Source: an uncultured Lachnospiraceae bacterium
Lineage (GTDB): Bacteria; Bacillota; Clostridia; Lachnospirales; Lachnospiraceae
Direction: 5' to 3'
Assembly (NCBI GenBank): GCA_910585965.1
Contig: CAJUHH010000025.1
Span: 1-36,063, forward strand
DNA: 36,063 nt
Shown: positions 24,948-34,075 of the stretch, piece after piece
Numbering within the stretch: position 1 is the stretch's first letter
Layout of the letters: each line of letters begins with the position of its first letter
The notes under the pieces: model-generated
Told to the model about the DNA's origin: nothing
Seen by the model: the letters and a program-made list of their open reading frames with translations, nothing else
The model's database searches: none
Translations under genes and position numbers: made by a program

Positions 24948-26348
24948 ATGGCACAGCTTTGGGGCGGGCGTTTTACGAAGGAAACGGACCGATTAGTATA
25001 TAATTTTAACGCATCCATTTCTTTTGACAGAAAATTATTTGAAGAGGATATTGAAGGCAGCATAGCCCATGTGGTCATGTTGGAAAAGCAGGGTGTTTTG
25101 TCGGAAGAGGAGAAAAATGCGATTGTCAAAGGTCTGACCGGGATTCGGGAGGATGTAAACTGCGGGAAGCTGGAGATTACGGAGGAATATGAAGACATTC
25201 ATAGTTTCGTAGAAGCGAATCTGACAGAGCGGATCGGGGATGCGGGAAAAAAACTGCATACGGGCAGGAGCCGAAACGATCAGGTTGCTTTGGATATGAA
25301 GCTATATATAAGAAAAGAAGTGATCCATACGGCAGAAGAGCTGGAAGAACTGCTGGGCGTGCTGCTGGAAGTGATGGAAGGGAACTTGGACACTTATATG
25401 CCGGGATTTACCCACCTTCAGAAAGCGCAGCCCGTTACGCTGGCCCATCATATGGGGGCGTATTTTGAGATGTTCCGCCGGGATCATTTGAGGATGCGGG
25501 ATATTTATGCCAGGATGAATTACTGCCCTCTGGGAGCCGGAGCGCTGGCGGGGACAACCTATCCGCTGGATCGGAGATATACGGCATCTTTGCTTGGGTT
25601 CGAGGGACCTTCTTTAAACAGCATGGATTCTGTGGCAGACAGGGATTATATTATTGAGTTCCTTTCCGCCTTATCTACGGTTATGATGCATTTAAGCAGG
25701 TTCTGTGAGGAAGTCATTATATGGAACTCCAATGAATACCATTTTGTAGAGATTGATGATGCCTATTCGACAGGGAGCAGCATTATGCCCCAGAAAAAAA
25801 ACCCTGATATCGCGGAGCTGGTCCGCGGAAAGACCGGGAGGGTATATGGAGCGCTGACAGCAATTTTAACAGTAATGAAGGGGATCCCGCTGGCGTATAA
25901 TAAAGATATGCAGGAGGACAAGGAACTTACTTTTGACGCGATCGATACCGTAAAAGGATGCCTTGCCCTGTTTACGGGAATGCTGGGGACGATGAAATTC
26001 CATAAAGAAGCGATGGCGGCGAGCGCCATGAAGGGCTTTACAAACGCTACGGATGCGGCGGACTACCTGGTGGGAAAAGGGGTTCCTTTCCGGGATGCCC
26101 ATGGAATTATAGGACGGCTTGTCTTATACTGCATTGATAAGAATACATGCATCGATGCGCTGTCGATGGAAGAGCTGAAAGCGATCAGCCCGGTGTTTGA
26201 GGAAGATATTTATGATGCCGTAAGTTTGAAAAGCTGTGTGGAACGGCGGCTGACGATCGGTGCGCCCGGCAGGGGAGCGATGGAAAAAGTAATTGGCATT
26301 TATAAAGAATATTTAGATAACAGCTGGTTGAAGGAACAATATAACTAA
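24948..26348 (+). CDS. argH: Argininosuccinate lyase
   Basis: Last enzyme of arginine synthesis: splits argininosuccinate into arginine and fumarate in the cytoplasm. It has 466 aa, the usual length. Motifs are LWGGRFTKETD at the N-terminus, HTGRSRNDQVALD, HLQKAQPVTLAHH, and the fumarase-superfamily signature GSSIMPQKKNPD carrying the catalytic Ser loop. The ATG at 24948 is chosen because GGAGGA lies 7 nt upstream and MAQLWGGRF is the conserved start; the ORF is open to 24927. asd follows after 24 nt. Confidence 0.97.
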   Translation: MAQLWGGRFTKETDRLVYNFNASISFDRKLFEEDIEGSIAHVVMLEKQGVLSEEEKNAIVKGLTGIREDVNCGKLEITEEYEDIHSFVEANLTERIGDAGKKLHTGRSRNDQVALDMKLYIRKEVIHTAEELEELLGVLLEVMEGNLDTYMPGFTHLQKAQPVTLAHHMGAYFEMFRRDHLRMRDIYARMNYCPLGAGALAGTTYPLDRRYTASLLGFEGPSLNSMDSVADRDYIIEFLSALSTVMMHLSRFCEEVIIWNSNEYHFVEIDDAYSTGSSIMPQKKNPDIAELVRGKTGRVYGALTAILTVMKGIPLAYNKDMQEDKELTFDAIDTVKGCLALFTGMLGTMKFHKEAMAASAMKGFTNATDAADYLVGKGVPFRDAHGIIGRLVLYCIDKNTCIDALSMEELKAISPVFEEDIYDAVSLKSCVERRLTIGAPGRGAMEKVIGIYKEYLDNSWLKEQYN

Positions 26349-26372
26349 AATTGGAAGAAAGACGAGGAGTAC

Positions 26373-27461
26373 ATGATGAGCGAAAAATTAAAAGTAGGCA
26401 TTTTAGGCGGAACTGGCATGGTAGGGCAGAGATTTATTGCTCTGCTGGAAAACCACCCTTGGTTTGAAGTGACGACAATCGCGGCGAGTCCCCGTTCTGC
26501 GGGAAGAACTTATGCCGAAGCGGTGGAGGGCAGATGGAAAATGACATCGCCCATGCCGGAAGCAGTAAAAGACATTGTGGTGATGAATGTCAATGAAGTG
26601 GAAAAGGTGGCCGCGCAGGTGGATTTCGTATTCAGCGCGGTGGATATGTCGAAGGATGAGATTAAGAAGATAGAGGAGGAGTATGCCAAAACGGAAACTC
26701 CTGTGGTATCCAATAACAGTGCGCACAGATGGACAGAGGATGTACCTATGGTCGTGCCGGAAATCAATCCGGAACATATGAAGGTGATCGATTTCCAGAA
26801 AAAGAGGCTGGGAACCCAGAGGGGATTTGTTGCAGTGAAGCCGAACTGTTCGATCCAGAGCTATGCGCCGGTTCTTACCGCGTGGAAAGAGTTTGAACCG
26901 TACGAAGTGGTGGCGACGACTTACCAGGCAATTTCCGGGGCAGGGAAGACGTTTCAGGACTGGCCGGAGATGGAAGGGAATATTATTCCGTATATTGGAG
27001 GGGAAGAGGAAAAAAGCGAAAAAGAACCTCTGCGGATATGGGGAGAGATTAAGGACGGAGTAATTGTGCCGGCGGCAACTCCGGTCATTACCTGCCAATG
27101 CATCCGCGTGCCGGTTTTGAACGGACACACGGCCGCAGTTTTCGTGAAATTCAGGAAAAAGGCATCAAAGGAAGAATTGGTTGCAAAGCTCATTCAGTTC
27201 AGGGGAGTTCCCCAGGAACTGGAACTGCCGAGCGCACCCAAACAGTTTATCCAGTATTTGGAAGAGGATAACCGCCCCCAGGTAAGTCTGGATGTGGATT
27301 ATGAACGGGGAATGGGCATCAGCGTGGGTCGGCTGAGGGAGGACAGTGTTTACGATTGGAAATTCGTAGGGCTTTCCCACAATACGGTCAGAGGAGCGGC
27401 CGGCGGCGCGGTGCTTTGTGCGGAACTGCTGACAGCACAGGGATATATTACGAAAAAATAA
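26373..27461 (+). CDS. asd: Aspartate-semialdehyde dehydrogenase
   Basis: Reduces aspartyl phosphate to aspartate semialdehyde with NADPH, the branch point to lysine/diaminopimelate, threonine and methionine. It has 362 aa with NADP motif GGTGMVGQRF, SNNSAHRW, the catalytic Cys in KPNCSIQ, and the substrate-site run YQAISGAGK. The final SHNTVRGAAGGAVLCAELL is typical. Length and sequence fit the longer form found in archaea, fungi and many Clostridia. GACGAGGAG precedes the paired ATGs at 26373/26376; either may start. It is in line with argH and a c-di-GMP gene, an arrangement with no obvious metabolic logic. Confidence 0.96.
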   Translation: MMSEKLKVGILGGTGMVGQRFIALLENHPWFEVTTIAASPRSAGRTYAEAVEGRWKMTSPMPEAVKDIVVMNVNEVEKVAAQVDFVFSAVDMSKDEIKKIEEEYAKTETPVVSNNSAHRWTEDVPMVVPEINPEHMKVIDFQKKRLGTQRGFVAVKPNCSIQSYAPVLTAWKEFEPYEVVATTYQAISGAGKTFQDWPEMEGNIIPYIGGEEEKSEKEPLRIWGEIKDGVIVPAATPVITCQCIRVPVLNGHTAAVFVKFRKKASKEELVAKLIQFRGVPQELELPSAPKQFIQYLEEDNRPQVSLDVDYERGMGISVGRLREDSVYDWKFVGLSHNTVRGAAGGAVLCAELLTAQGYITKK

Positions 27462-27495
27462 ATGTCGGGAGACGTATGGAGAAGGACGGCTGAGA

Positions 27496-29199
27496 ATGGA
27501 TTTATTGAATACAGCGGGCAAAGAATTGAGCAATGACGAAAAAATGTTCCAAATGATATATGATATGTCGGACAGTGCATTTTTGTATGATAATTTTAAG
27601 GAAAAAACGGTGAAAACGGCAGGAAACTGGAATAAATTTTTTGATGTCGGACTGCATACGCCGGAGGAGCTTGAAAAAATCGGTCATTGCGTGGAAGAGG
27701 AATATGTCCCGCAGTTTAAAGAATTCTTATTTCCCGAAAAAAAAGGAATTCAAAAAGAAAATATGACAGTGCGCCTTCGGGACGGAAGAACCTGGCTGGA
27801 ATGCGAAGCCGCAGTCATATATGATAAGAAGGGCAGCCCGAGGGATAAAATCCTTCGTTTTGAAGATATTACGAAATTCAAGCGACAGAATGAGGAATTA
27901 GTCTATCTGGCATATTATGACATGCTGACAGGGCTATATAACCGGAATTATTTTGTGCAGCTTTTAGGAAGATTTTTACAAAAAGCGGAAAAGGAAGGAA
28001 AGACCGTCGATGTCATGTTCATTGATCTCGATGATTTTCACAGAATTAATGACGGCCTGGGGATTGTGATAGGGGATGAGGTTGTCCAGCAGTTTGGACA
28101 GTATTTATCTTCTTTTGCCGGAAAAGATGTTATCGTATCGCATTTTAACAGCGATATTTATTGCCTTGCCCTTTATGGCTCCCATGGGACGGAAGAGACA
28201 GCGCAAGTTTACCGGGAGATAGGGGAGCGGATGGAAAAGCCGTTTGTACTGAGCGGCGGACAGGTGCTTTACATTACGGCGGGCATAGGGGTGGCATCAT
28301 ATCCGGAGGCATCGAAAAATGCTTTGGAGCTTATAAACTGCGCCGAAATCGTGATGCTGAAGGGAAAGGCGAGAGGAAAAGGTTCGATTCAATATTTTGA
28401 TAAAGCAATCTTGAAAAATTTCCTGCAGGATATCGATATGGAAAACAAGCTAAAAGAGGCTGTTTTCCAGCGGAATTTTACGATTGCTTTCCAGCCGCAG
28501 TATCAGGCCGATAATAAGAGGCTGCGGGGAGTGGAGGCGCTGATCCGCTGGAAAGATAAAGAGGGGAATATGATCAGTCCTTCCATTTTTATCCCGATCG
28601 CAGAAAAAAATGGAACGATCATACCGATCGGGACGTGGGTGATGGAAGAAAGCGTTCGTATTTTCTCCGGGTGGAAGGAGAAATACCATCCATCCTTGAT
28701 TTTGGCATTGAATATTTCTGCGATTCAATATAAGCGTAAGGATTTCGTGGGCAGTCTGATGGGAGTGCTGGGAAAATACCGGGTAGCGCCTTCCGAAGTG
28801 GAATTGGAAATAACGGAGAGCGTTCTGATCGATGATCTGGAAGAGGTGGCGAATAAACTGCATGTTTTAAAAGAACATGGCTTTAAGATTTCTTTGGATG
28901 ATTTTGGGACAGGATATTCTTCTTTGTCCTATTTAAAAGGGCTTCCTATCGATACGCTCAAGATTGACAAGTCATTTATCGATACGGTGATTTCAGATAA
29001 TAATACAAAAATTATTACGGAGTCCATCATTTATATGGTGAAGAGGCTTGGTTATGAAACGGTGGCAGAAGGCGTGGAGACAGAGGAGCAGTTTGAATAT
29101 TTAAAATCTATCAAATGTGATAGTATCCAGGGGTATTTGCTGGGCAGGCCTATGCCGCCTGAACAAGTGGAGAATTTATTAAAAGAGGCGGCAGGGTAG
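27496..29199 (+). CDS. PAS-degenerate GGDEF-EAL protein, likely c-di-GMP phosphodiesterase
   Basis: A 567-aa signalling protein. About residues 10-130 look PAS-like (WLECEAAVIYDKKG and RFEDITKFKRQNEEL). About 135-300 form a GGDEF-fold domain (YDMLTGLYNRNYF) whose catalytic GGDEF motif is replaced by NSDIY, so it should not make c-di-GMP. About 310-560 form an EAL domain with GVEALIRW, LNISAIQ, ELEITES, LDDFGTGYSSL, and VAEGVET, all metal and catalytic residues present, so c-di-GMP hydrolysis is expected. There is no membrane segment. The GGDEF half may bind GTP as an activator, as known for some relatives (inference). GGAGAAGGAC precedes ATG 27496. Confidence 0.9.
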   Translation: MDLLNTAGKELSNDEKMFQMIYDMSDSAFLYDNFKEKTVKTAGNWNKFFDVGLHTPEELEKIGHCVEEEYVPQFKEFLFPEKKGIQKENMTVRLRDGRTWLECEAAVIYDKKGSPRDKILRFEDITKFKRQNEELVYLAYYDMLTGLYNRNYFVQLLGRFLQKAEKEGKTVDVMFIDLDDFHRINDGLGIVIGDEVVQQFGQYLSSFAGKDVIVSHFNSDIYCLALYGSHGTEETAQVYREIGERMEKPFVLSGGQVLYITAGIGVASYPEASKNALELINCAEIVMLKGKARGKGSIQYFDKAILKNFLQDIDMENKLKEAVFQRNFTIAFQPQYQADNKRLRGVEALIRWKDKEGNMISPSIFIPIAEKNGTIIPIGTWVMEESVRIFSGWKEKYHPSLILALNISAIQYKRKDFVGSLMGVLGKYRVAPSEVELEITESVLIDDLEEVANKLHVLKEHGFKISLDDFGTGYSSLSYLKGLPIDTLKIDKSFIDTVISDNNTKIITESIIYMVKRLGYETVAEGVETEEQFEYLKSIKCDSIQGYLLGRPMPPEQVENLLKEAAG

Positions 29200-29216
29200 A
29201 GGAAGGCTTTCATGAA

Positions 29217-31226
29217 ATGGGAAAGAATTTATATATAGCGGAAAAACCGAGCGTAGCCAGGGAATTTGCGAAAGCGTTGAAATTGAATATGAGCAACAGG
29301 GACGGCTATATGGAATCCGAAGAGGCAGTTATCACTTGGTGCGTCGGGCATCTGGTGACGATGAGTTATCCGGAAGCATACGATGAAAAATACAAAAGAT
29401 GGTCGTTGACCACGCTTCCCTTTATTCCGGATGAATTCAAGTACGAAGTAATAGAGAACGTAAAGAAACAGTTCGGAATCGTAAGCGGGCTTTTAAACCG
29501 CCCCGATGTCGGGATAATCTATGTATGTACGGACTCCGGGCGGGAAGGAGAATATATTTACCGTCTGGTGGAGCGCCAGGCAGGGGTGAAAGGGAAAAAG
29601 CGGAAACGCGTCTGGATTGACTCCCAGACGGAAGAGGAAATCTTAAGAGGGATACGCGAAGCCAAAGACTTAGAAGAATATGACAACCTTGGCGCGGCCG
29701 CTTATCTGAGGGCCAAAGAGGATTATTTGATGGGAATTAATTTTTCCCGTGTCCTCACCTTGAAATACGGCGGTTCCATTAAAAGCTACCTGAAGACGGA
29801 CCGGGCGGTGATTTCGGTAGGACGGGTCATGACCTGCGTGCTGGGAATGGTAGTGAACAGGGAAAGGGAGATCAGGGAATTTGTCAAGACTCCTTTTTAC
29901 AAAGTGTCCGCAAGGGTGGAAACGGGAGAAAAAGAGTTCGATTGCGAATGGAAAGCGGTGGAAGGAACGAAATATTATGCTTCGCCGCTGTTATATAAAG
30001 AAAACGGGTTCAAAGAGAGGAAAACGGCGGAAGAACTGATCGCCTGCTTGCAGATGGAGCCGCAGCCTTTGCCTGTGTTGGAAGCGGTGGAAAAGAAAAA
30101 GGAAACAAAGAACCCGCCGCTTTTATATAATCTGGCGGAACTGCAAAACGATTGCTCCAAATATTTTAAGATAAGCCCGGATGAAACACTGCGCATCGTG
30201 CAGGAATTATATGAAAAGAAAATGACGACTTATCCGAGAACCGATGCCAGGGTATTATCCAGCGCGGTGGCAAAGGAAATTTATAAGAATATAAGCGGCT
30301 TAAGAAATTATCCCCAGACGGCGGCGCTTGCCGGCGAGGTGTTACAGAGCCAGGCATACAAGAATATTGCGAAAACAAGATATGTGAACGACAAACAGAT
30401 CACGGACCACTATGCCATTATTCCTACCGGTCAGGGACTCGGAAACCTGAACGGACTGAACCAGACGGCGGCAAAGGTTTATGAAATCATTGCCCGGCGC
30501 TTCTTGTGTATTTTCTATCCGGCAGCGGTGTATCGGAAGATATCCCTTCGGATCGGCATAAAGGAAGAAAAATTTTTTGCGAATTTTAAAGTGCTGGAGG
30601 AAGAGGGGTATTTAAAAGCAGCCAGTTTTTCTTTTGCCAAAAAGAAGGAAGAAAAGGAAAAAGAGGACGGGGAAAACGGAGCGGCGGATACCAGGGATCC
30701 CGCGTTTGCCGCGATGGTGCAGCAGCTGAAAAAAGGAATGGTTTTTGCTTTAAAAGGAATGGAAATCAAGGAAGGGGAAACATCGCCGCCTAAGCGTTAT
30801 AATTCCGGGACGATGATACTGACGATGGAAAACGCCGGACAGTTTATTGAGGACGAGGAACTCCGCGCCCAGATCAAGGGAAGCGGCATCGGCACTTCCG
30901 CTACAAGGGCCGAAATATTAAAAAAGCTGGTCAACATCAAATATTTGGATTTGAATAAAAAGACGCAGATCATTACGCCTACCTTGATGGGGGAAATGAT
31001 ATACGATGTGGTGGCCGGATCCATCAAGCCTTTGCTTGACCCGGCGCTGACGGCGAGCTGGGAAAAGGGGCTGACGCTGGTAGCGGAGGGAAGTATTACG
31101 GAAAAGGAGTATATGGCAAAGCTGGATGATTTTGTAAGCAGACGGACGAATATAGTAAAGCAGATGGGAAACCAGGGCTTTCTATTCCGGCAGTTTGACC
31201 AGGCAGCACAAAATTATAAAAAGTAG
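29217..31226 (+). CDS. topB: DNA topoisomerase III
   Basis: Type IA topoisomerase of 669 aa that passes single DNA strands, for decatenation and processing of recombination intermediates. The TOPRIM domain begins YIAEKPSVAREFAKAL and holds CTDSGREGE; the Gly in place of the second Asp of DxD is seen in Firmicute TopB-type enzymes and is not taken as loss. The catalytic Tyr lies in MTTYPRTDAR. GIGTSATRAEIL and the C-terminal KGLTLVAEG with LVNIKYL are typical. There are no C-terminal zinc fingers. The ATG at 29217 follows AGAGGAAGG; another ATG at 29212 is in the wrong frame. Gaps to neighbours are 17 and 18 nt, so it is co-transcribed. Confidence 0.95.
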   Translation: MGKNLYIAEKPSVAREFAKALKLNMSNRDGYMESEEAVITWCVGHLVTMSYPEAYDEKYKRWSLTTLPFIPDEFKYEVIENVKKQFGIVSGLLNRPDVGIIYVCTDSGREGEYIYRLVERQAGVKGKKRKRVWIDSQTEEEILRGIREAKDLEEYDNLGAAAYLRAKEDYLMGINFSRVLTLKYGGSIKSYLKTDRAVISVGRVMTCVLGMVVNREREIREFVKTPFYKVSARVETGEKEFDCEWKAVEGTKYYASPLLYKENGFKERKTAEELIACLQMEPQPLPVLEAVEKKKETKNPPLLYNLAELQNDCSKYFKISPDETLRIVQELYEKKMTTYPRTDARVLSSAVAKEIYKNISGLRNYPQTAALAGEVLQSQAYKNIAKTRYVNDKQITDHYAIIPTGQGLGNLNGLNQTAAKVYEIIARRFLCIFYPAAVYRKISLRIGIKEEKFFANFKVLEEEGYLKAASFSFAKKKEEKEKEDGENGAADTRDPAFAAMVQQLKKGMVFALKGMEIKEGETSPPKRYNSGTMILTMENAGQFIEDEELRAQIKGSGIGTSATRAEILKKLVNIKYLDLNKKTQIITPTLMGEMIYDVVAGSIKPLLDPALTASWEKGLTLVAEGSITEKEYMAKLDDFVSRRTNIVKQMGNQGFLFRQFDQAAQNYKK

Positions 31227-31244
31227 ATGAGGGAGGAGAAGGAA

Positions 31245-31910
31245 ATGGAACAATGGAAAGTGGAGCATTTGTATTCGCTGTCGGAAACGATAGCGGCAAA
31301 GATCTTTGAAGGGGCAGAATATCCGTGGGAGGTATTGGCGAAAATCAAAGATTTTATCGTGGAACTGGGGAAAAGCCTTCCCGAAGAACTCTATGAAAAA
31401 AGAGGGGAAGATATATGGGTGGCTAAGTCGGCGACAGTCTTTCCGAGCGCCTATATTCATGGGCCGGCTATTATTGATGAGGATGCCGAGGTGCGCCATT
31501 GTGCTTTTATCAGGGGAAGCGCGGTCGTCGGGAAAGGGGCGGTGGTAGGAAACTCCACAGAGCTGAAAAATGTCATTCTTTTTAATAAAGTCCAGGTGCC
31601 GCATTATAACTACGTGGGCGACAGCATCCTTGGTTATAAAGCCCATATGGGAGCCGGTTCCATTACTTCTAACGTGAAAAGCGATAAAACGCTGGTGTCG
31701 GTAAAATTCGGGGAAGAATGCCTGGAGACAGGGCTTAAAAAATTCGGGGCGATGCTCGGGGATCATGTGGAAGTGGGGTGCAACTCCGTTTTGAATCCGG
31801 GCACGGTAGTTGGAAAAGGAGCCAGCATATATCCAACCTCTTCCGTCAGGGGGTATGTGCCGGAAAACAGTATTTATAAAAATGAGGGAGAGATCGTCGC
31901 AAGAAGGTAA
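31245..31910 (+). CDS. Left-handed beta-helix (hexapeptide-repeat) protein
   Basis: A 221-aa protein with a helical N-terminus (about 1-60) and a left-handed parallel beta-helix built from hexapeptide repeats (for example SATVFPSAYIHGPAIIDEDA, GSAVVGKGAVVGNS, and GDHVEVGCNSVLNPGTVVGKGA). The fold resembles the acetyltransferase half of GlmU and related nucleotide-sugar enzymes, with HYNYVGDSILG as in that group. No pyrophosphorylase domain is present. Acyl transfer to a nucleotide sugar is possible but not shown. The ATG at 31245 is chosen because GGGAGGAGAAGG overlaps the alternative start at 31227 and serves as its ribosome site. Confidence 0.85.
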   Translation: MEQWKVEHLYSLSETIAAKIFEGAEYPWEVLAKIKDFIVELGKSLPEELYEKRGEDIWVAKSATVFPSAYIHGPAIIDEDAEVRHCAFIRGSAVVGKGAVVGNSTELKNVILFNKVQVPHYNYVGDSILGYKAHMGAGSITSNVKSDKTLVSVKFGEECLETGLKKFGAMLGDHVEVGCNSVLNPGTVVGKGASIYPTSSVRGYVPENSIYKNEGEIVARR

Positions 31911-32006
31911 AAAAATAGCGGAATTGGCAATATAATTTGAAAATATACTGGATTTTTTGCAGAAAATATGCGAAAATAAGAAGTGCGGTTATGGTTATGT
32001 TAAAAA

Positions 32007-32050
32007 GTGCGCGAATGCGCACGTAGGCCGCCAGTCTGACGATTGGCGCC
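32007..32050 (+). promoter_or_regulatory. Tandem GC-rich hairpins in the Fe-S scaffold leader
   Basis: First hairpin: GTGCGC, loop GAAT, GCGCAC (32007-32022). Second: GGC(C)GCCAGTC, loop TGAC, GATTGGCGCC (32026-32050), ten pairs with one bulged C. Neither is followed by a T run, so they are not ordinary terminators. They may be an mRNA-stabilising or regulatory structure 40 nt before the start codon. Confidence 0.5.
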
Positions 32051-32089
32051 GATAAAATTCACAAGTTACATATTGAAAGGAGTTTTCAC

Positions 32090-32782
32090 ATGATTTATTC
32101 AAAGGAAGTTGAAGAAATGTGTACAGTAGCACAGGGTGTAAATCACGGCTGTGCGCCTATCCCGGAAGAAGCGAAATGGGTGAAGGCCAAAGAAGTCAAA
32201 GATATTTCCGGCTTAACGCACGGCATAGGCTGGTGCGCACCTCAGCAGGGCGCTTGCAAGCTGACATTGAATGTGAAGGAAGGCATCATCCAGGAAGCGC
32301 TGGTTGAGACGATCGGATGCTCCGGCATGACACATTCCGCAGCTATGGCGGCTGAGATTTTACCCGGAAGAACAGTAATGGAAGCATTGAATACAGACTT
32401 GGTATGCGATGCGATTAATACTGCCATGAGGGAATTGTTCTTGCAGATCGTATACGGAAGAAGCCAGAGCGCATTTTCAGAAGACGGGCTTCCGGTAGGC
32501 GCAGGCCTTGAAGATCTGGGCAAAGGGCTTAGAAGCCAGGTTGGTACAATGTACGGTACGTTGAAGAAAGGTCCCCGTTATCTTGAAATGGCTGAAGGAT
32601 ATGTAACCGGCATCGCATTGGATGCAGATGACCAGATTATCGGCTATCAGTTCGTAAGCCTCGGCAAAATGACAGATTTCATCAAAAAGGGCGACGATCC
32701 GAACACAGCATGGGAGAAGGCTAAGGGCCAGTACGGCCGCGTGGCAGATGCTGTTAAGATTATTGATCCGAGAGAAGAATAA
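32090..32782 (+). CDS. Fe-S cluster assembly scaffold-like protein (partner of GGGtGRT protein)
   Basis: A 230-aa cytoplasmic protein with a NifU/IscU-like N-terminal scaffold pattern. Conserved Cys are at MCTVAQGVNHGC, WCAPQQGAC and GCSGMTHSA, positions suited to bind an Fe-S cluster. The C-terminal part has VTGIALDADDQIIGYQFVS. Homologues occur next to GGGtGRT-family genes in many anaerobes; the biochemical role of the pair is unknown. GAAAGGAGTTTT precedes ATG 32090. Codon use is strongly biased, suggesting high expression. The GGGtGRT gene follows 14 nt later. The 179 nt upstream hold the two hairpins described separately; no clean promoter could be fixed. Confidence 0.82.
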   Translation: MIYSKEVEEMCTVAQGVNHGCAPIPEEAKWVKAKEVKDISGLTHGIGWCAPQQGACKLTLNVKEGIIQEALVETIGCSGMTHSAAMAAEILPGRTVMEALNTDLVCDAINTAMRELFLQIVYGRSQSAFSEDGLPVGAGLEDLGKGLRSQVGTMYGTLKKGPRYLEMAEGYVTGIALDADDQIIGYQFVSLGKMTDFIKKGDDPNTAWEKAKGQYGRVADAVKIIDPREE

Positions 32783-32796
32783 GGAGGACTTGGAAG

Positions 32797-33807
32797 ATGG
32801 CGTTATTTGAATCATATGAAAGAAGAATTGATAAAATTAATTCCGTGTTGAACAGCTACGGAATCTCTTCGCTTGAAGAGGCGGAGAAAATTACAAAGGA
32901 TGCCGGCCTGAATGTGTATGACCAGGTGAAGGGCATCCAGCCTATCTGCTTTGAGAATGCATGCTGGGCTTATATCGTAGGCGCTGCGATCGCGATTAAA
33001 AAAGACTGCAGGAAAGCAGCGGATGCTGCTGCTGCGATCGGCGAAGGCCTTCAGGCTTTCTGTATTCCGGGTTCCGTTGCGGATACGCGCAAGGTAGGGC
33101 TTGGACATGGCAATCTCGGGAAAATGCTTCTGGAAGAAGAGACAGAGTGCTTCTGCTTCCTGGCAGGCCATGAATCCTTTGCAGCTGCAGAGGGAGCGAT
33201 CGGTATTGCTGAGAAAGCGAATAAAGTTCGTCAGAAACCCTTAAGGGTTATTCTGAACGGCCTTGGAAAAGACGCAGCCCAGGTTATTTCCAGAATTAAC
33301 GGATTTACTTTCGTCGAGACAGAATATGATCCTTACACTAATACCGTAAAAGAAGTTTACAGAAAATCTTATTCCGAAGGTCTTCGTGCAAAAGTAAACT
33401 GCTACGGCGCTAACGACGTATGCGAAGGCGTTGCTATTATGCACAAGGAAGGCGTGGATGTTTCCATCACCGGCAACTCCACCAACCCGACGAGATTCCA
33501 GCATCCGGTTGCGGGTACATATAAGAAAGAGTGTATCGAACAGGGCAAGAAATATTTCTCTGTTGCTTCCGGCGGCGGCACAGGACGTACGCTCCATCCG
33601 GATAATATGGCAGCAGGTCCTGCTTCTTACGGCATGACGGATACGATGGGCCGTATGCATTCCGACGCGCAGTTTGCAGGTTCTTCTTCCGTACCGGCTC
33701 ATGTGGAGATGATGGGTCTGATCGGCGCAGGAAACAACCCGATGGTTGGTATGACTGTAGCTGTGGCTGTTTCGATCGAGGAAGCGGCGAAGGAAGGGAA
33801 GTTCTAG
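32797..33807 (+). CDS. GGGtGRT family protein of unknown function
   Basis: A 336-aa soluble protein containing the family-defining motif GGGTGRT (in SVASGGGTGRTLHPDNM, about residues 264-270), followed by GPASYGMTDTMGRMHSDAQF and a Gly/Met-rich end (MMGLIGAGNNPMVGMTV). It is widespread in strict anaerobes, always with the scaffold-like gene just upstream, and has no assigned activity. Other visible parts are GSVADTRKVGLGHGNLGKML and CYGANDVCEGVAIMHKEG. AAGGAGGACTTGG precedes ATG 32797. The pair probably forms one highly expressed Fe-S-related unit (inference). Confidence 0.9.
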   Translation: MALFESYERRIDKINSVLNSYGISSLEEAEKITKDAGLNVYDQVKGIQPICFENACWAYIVGAAIAIKKDCRKAADAAAAIGEGLQAFCIPGSVADTRKVGLGHGNLGKMLLEEETECFCFLAGHESFAAAEGAIGIAEKANKVRQKPLRVILNGLGKDAAQVISRINGFTFVETEYDPYTNTVKEVYRKSYSEGLRAKVNCYGANDVCEGVAIMHKEGVDVSITGNSTNPTRFQHPVAGTYKKECIEQGKKYFSVASGGGTGRTLHPDNMAAGPASYGMTDTMGRMHSDAQFAGSSSVPAHVEMMGLIGAGNNPMVGMTVAVAVSIEEAAKEGKF

Positions 33808-33810
33808 GAA

Positions 33811-33873
33811 ATGCAGTATTTACGCGGGCTTTTGGAAACGCGGGAAAGTGCAGAAAAGCTGAAAAAAGAATAG
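33811..33873 (+). CDS. Possible 20-residue small protein
   Basis: ATG-initiated, sequence MQYLRGLLETRESAEKLKKE, beginning 3 nt after the GGGtGRT stop, with AAGGGAAG about 10 nt upstream. It could fold as a short charged amphipathic helix. It lies before the operon terminator, so it would be co-transcribed. Nothing proves translation; it may be the chance remains of a longer gene. Confidence 0.3.
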   Translation: MQYLRGLLETRESAEKLKKE

Positions 33874-33895
33874 GTAACTAATACGCGTGGTTAAC

Positions 33896-33936
33896 AAACA
33901 AGGGGCATATCGGAAACGGTGTACCCCTTGTTTATT
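33896..33936 (+). terminator. Intrinsic terminator after the GGGtGRT operon
   Basis: Perfect 10-bp stem AAACAAGGGG / CCCCTTGTTT with an 18-nt loop, followed by TTTATTT-type sequence. It ends the Fe-S scaffold/GGGtGRT transcript. Confidence 0.8.
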
Positions 33937-34075
33937 TATGATCAAGCAAAATTGTGAGTTCTTCAAAGAACTTACTTATGATAAACAAGTTGCGAAAAGT
34001 GTAGCTATTGCAGACGCGATAGAAGATAAGGAGATTAAGGCAACTGTACAAGCCGAGAATTATGCAGGAAAAGAA

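Noticed and set aside
29217..31226. TOPRIM motif reads DSG rather than DxD, suggesting inactive topoisomerase III
   Set aside because: A Gly at this place occurs in TopB-type enzymes of Firmicutes, and the catalytic Tyr motif TYPRTDAR is intact.
32048..32055. GCCGATAA resembling the -10 box of a sigma-28 promoter (also near 10879)
   Set aside because: No TAAA element lies 15 nt upstream at either place, and the 32048 copy overlaps a strong hairpin.
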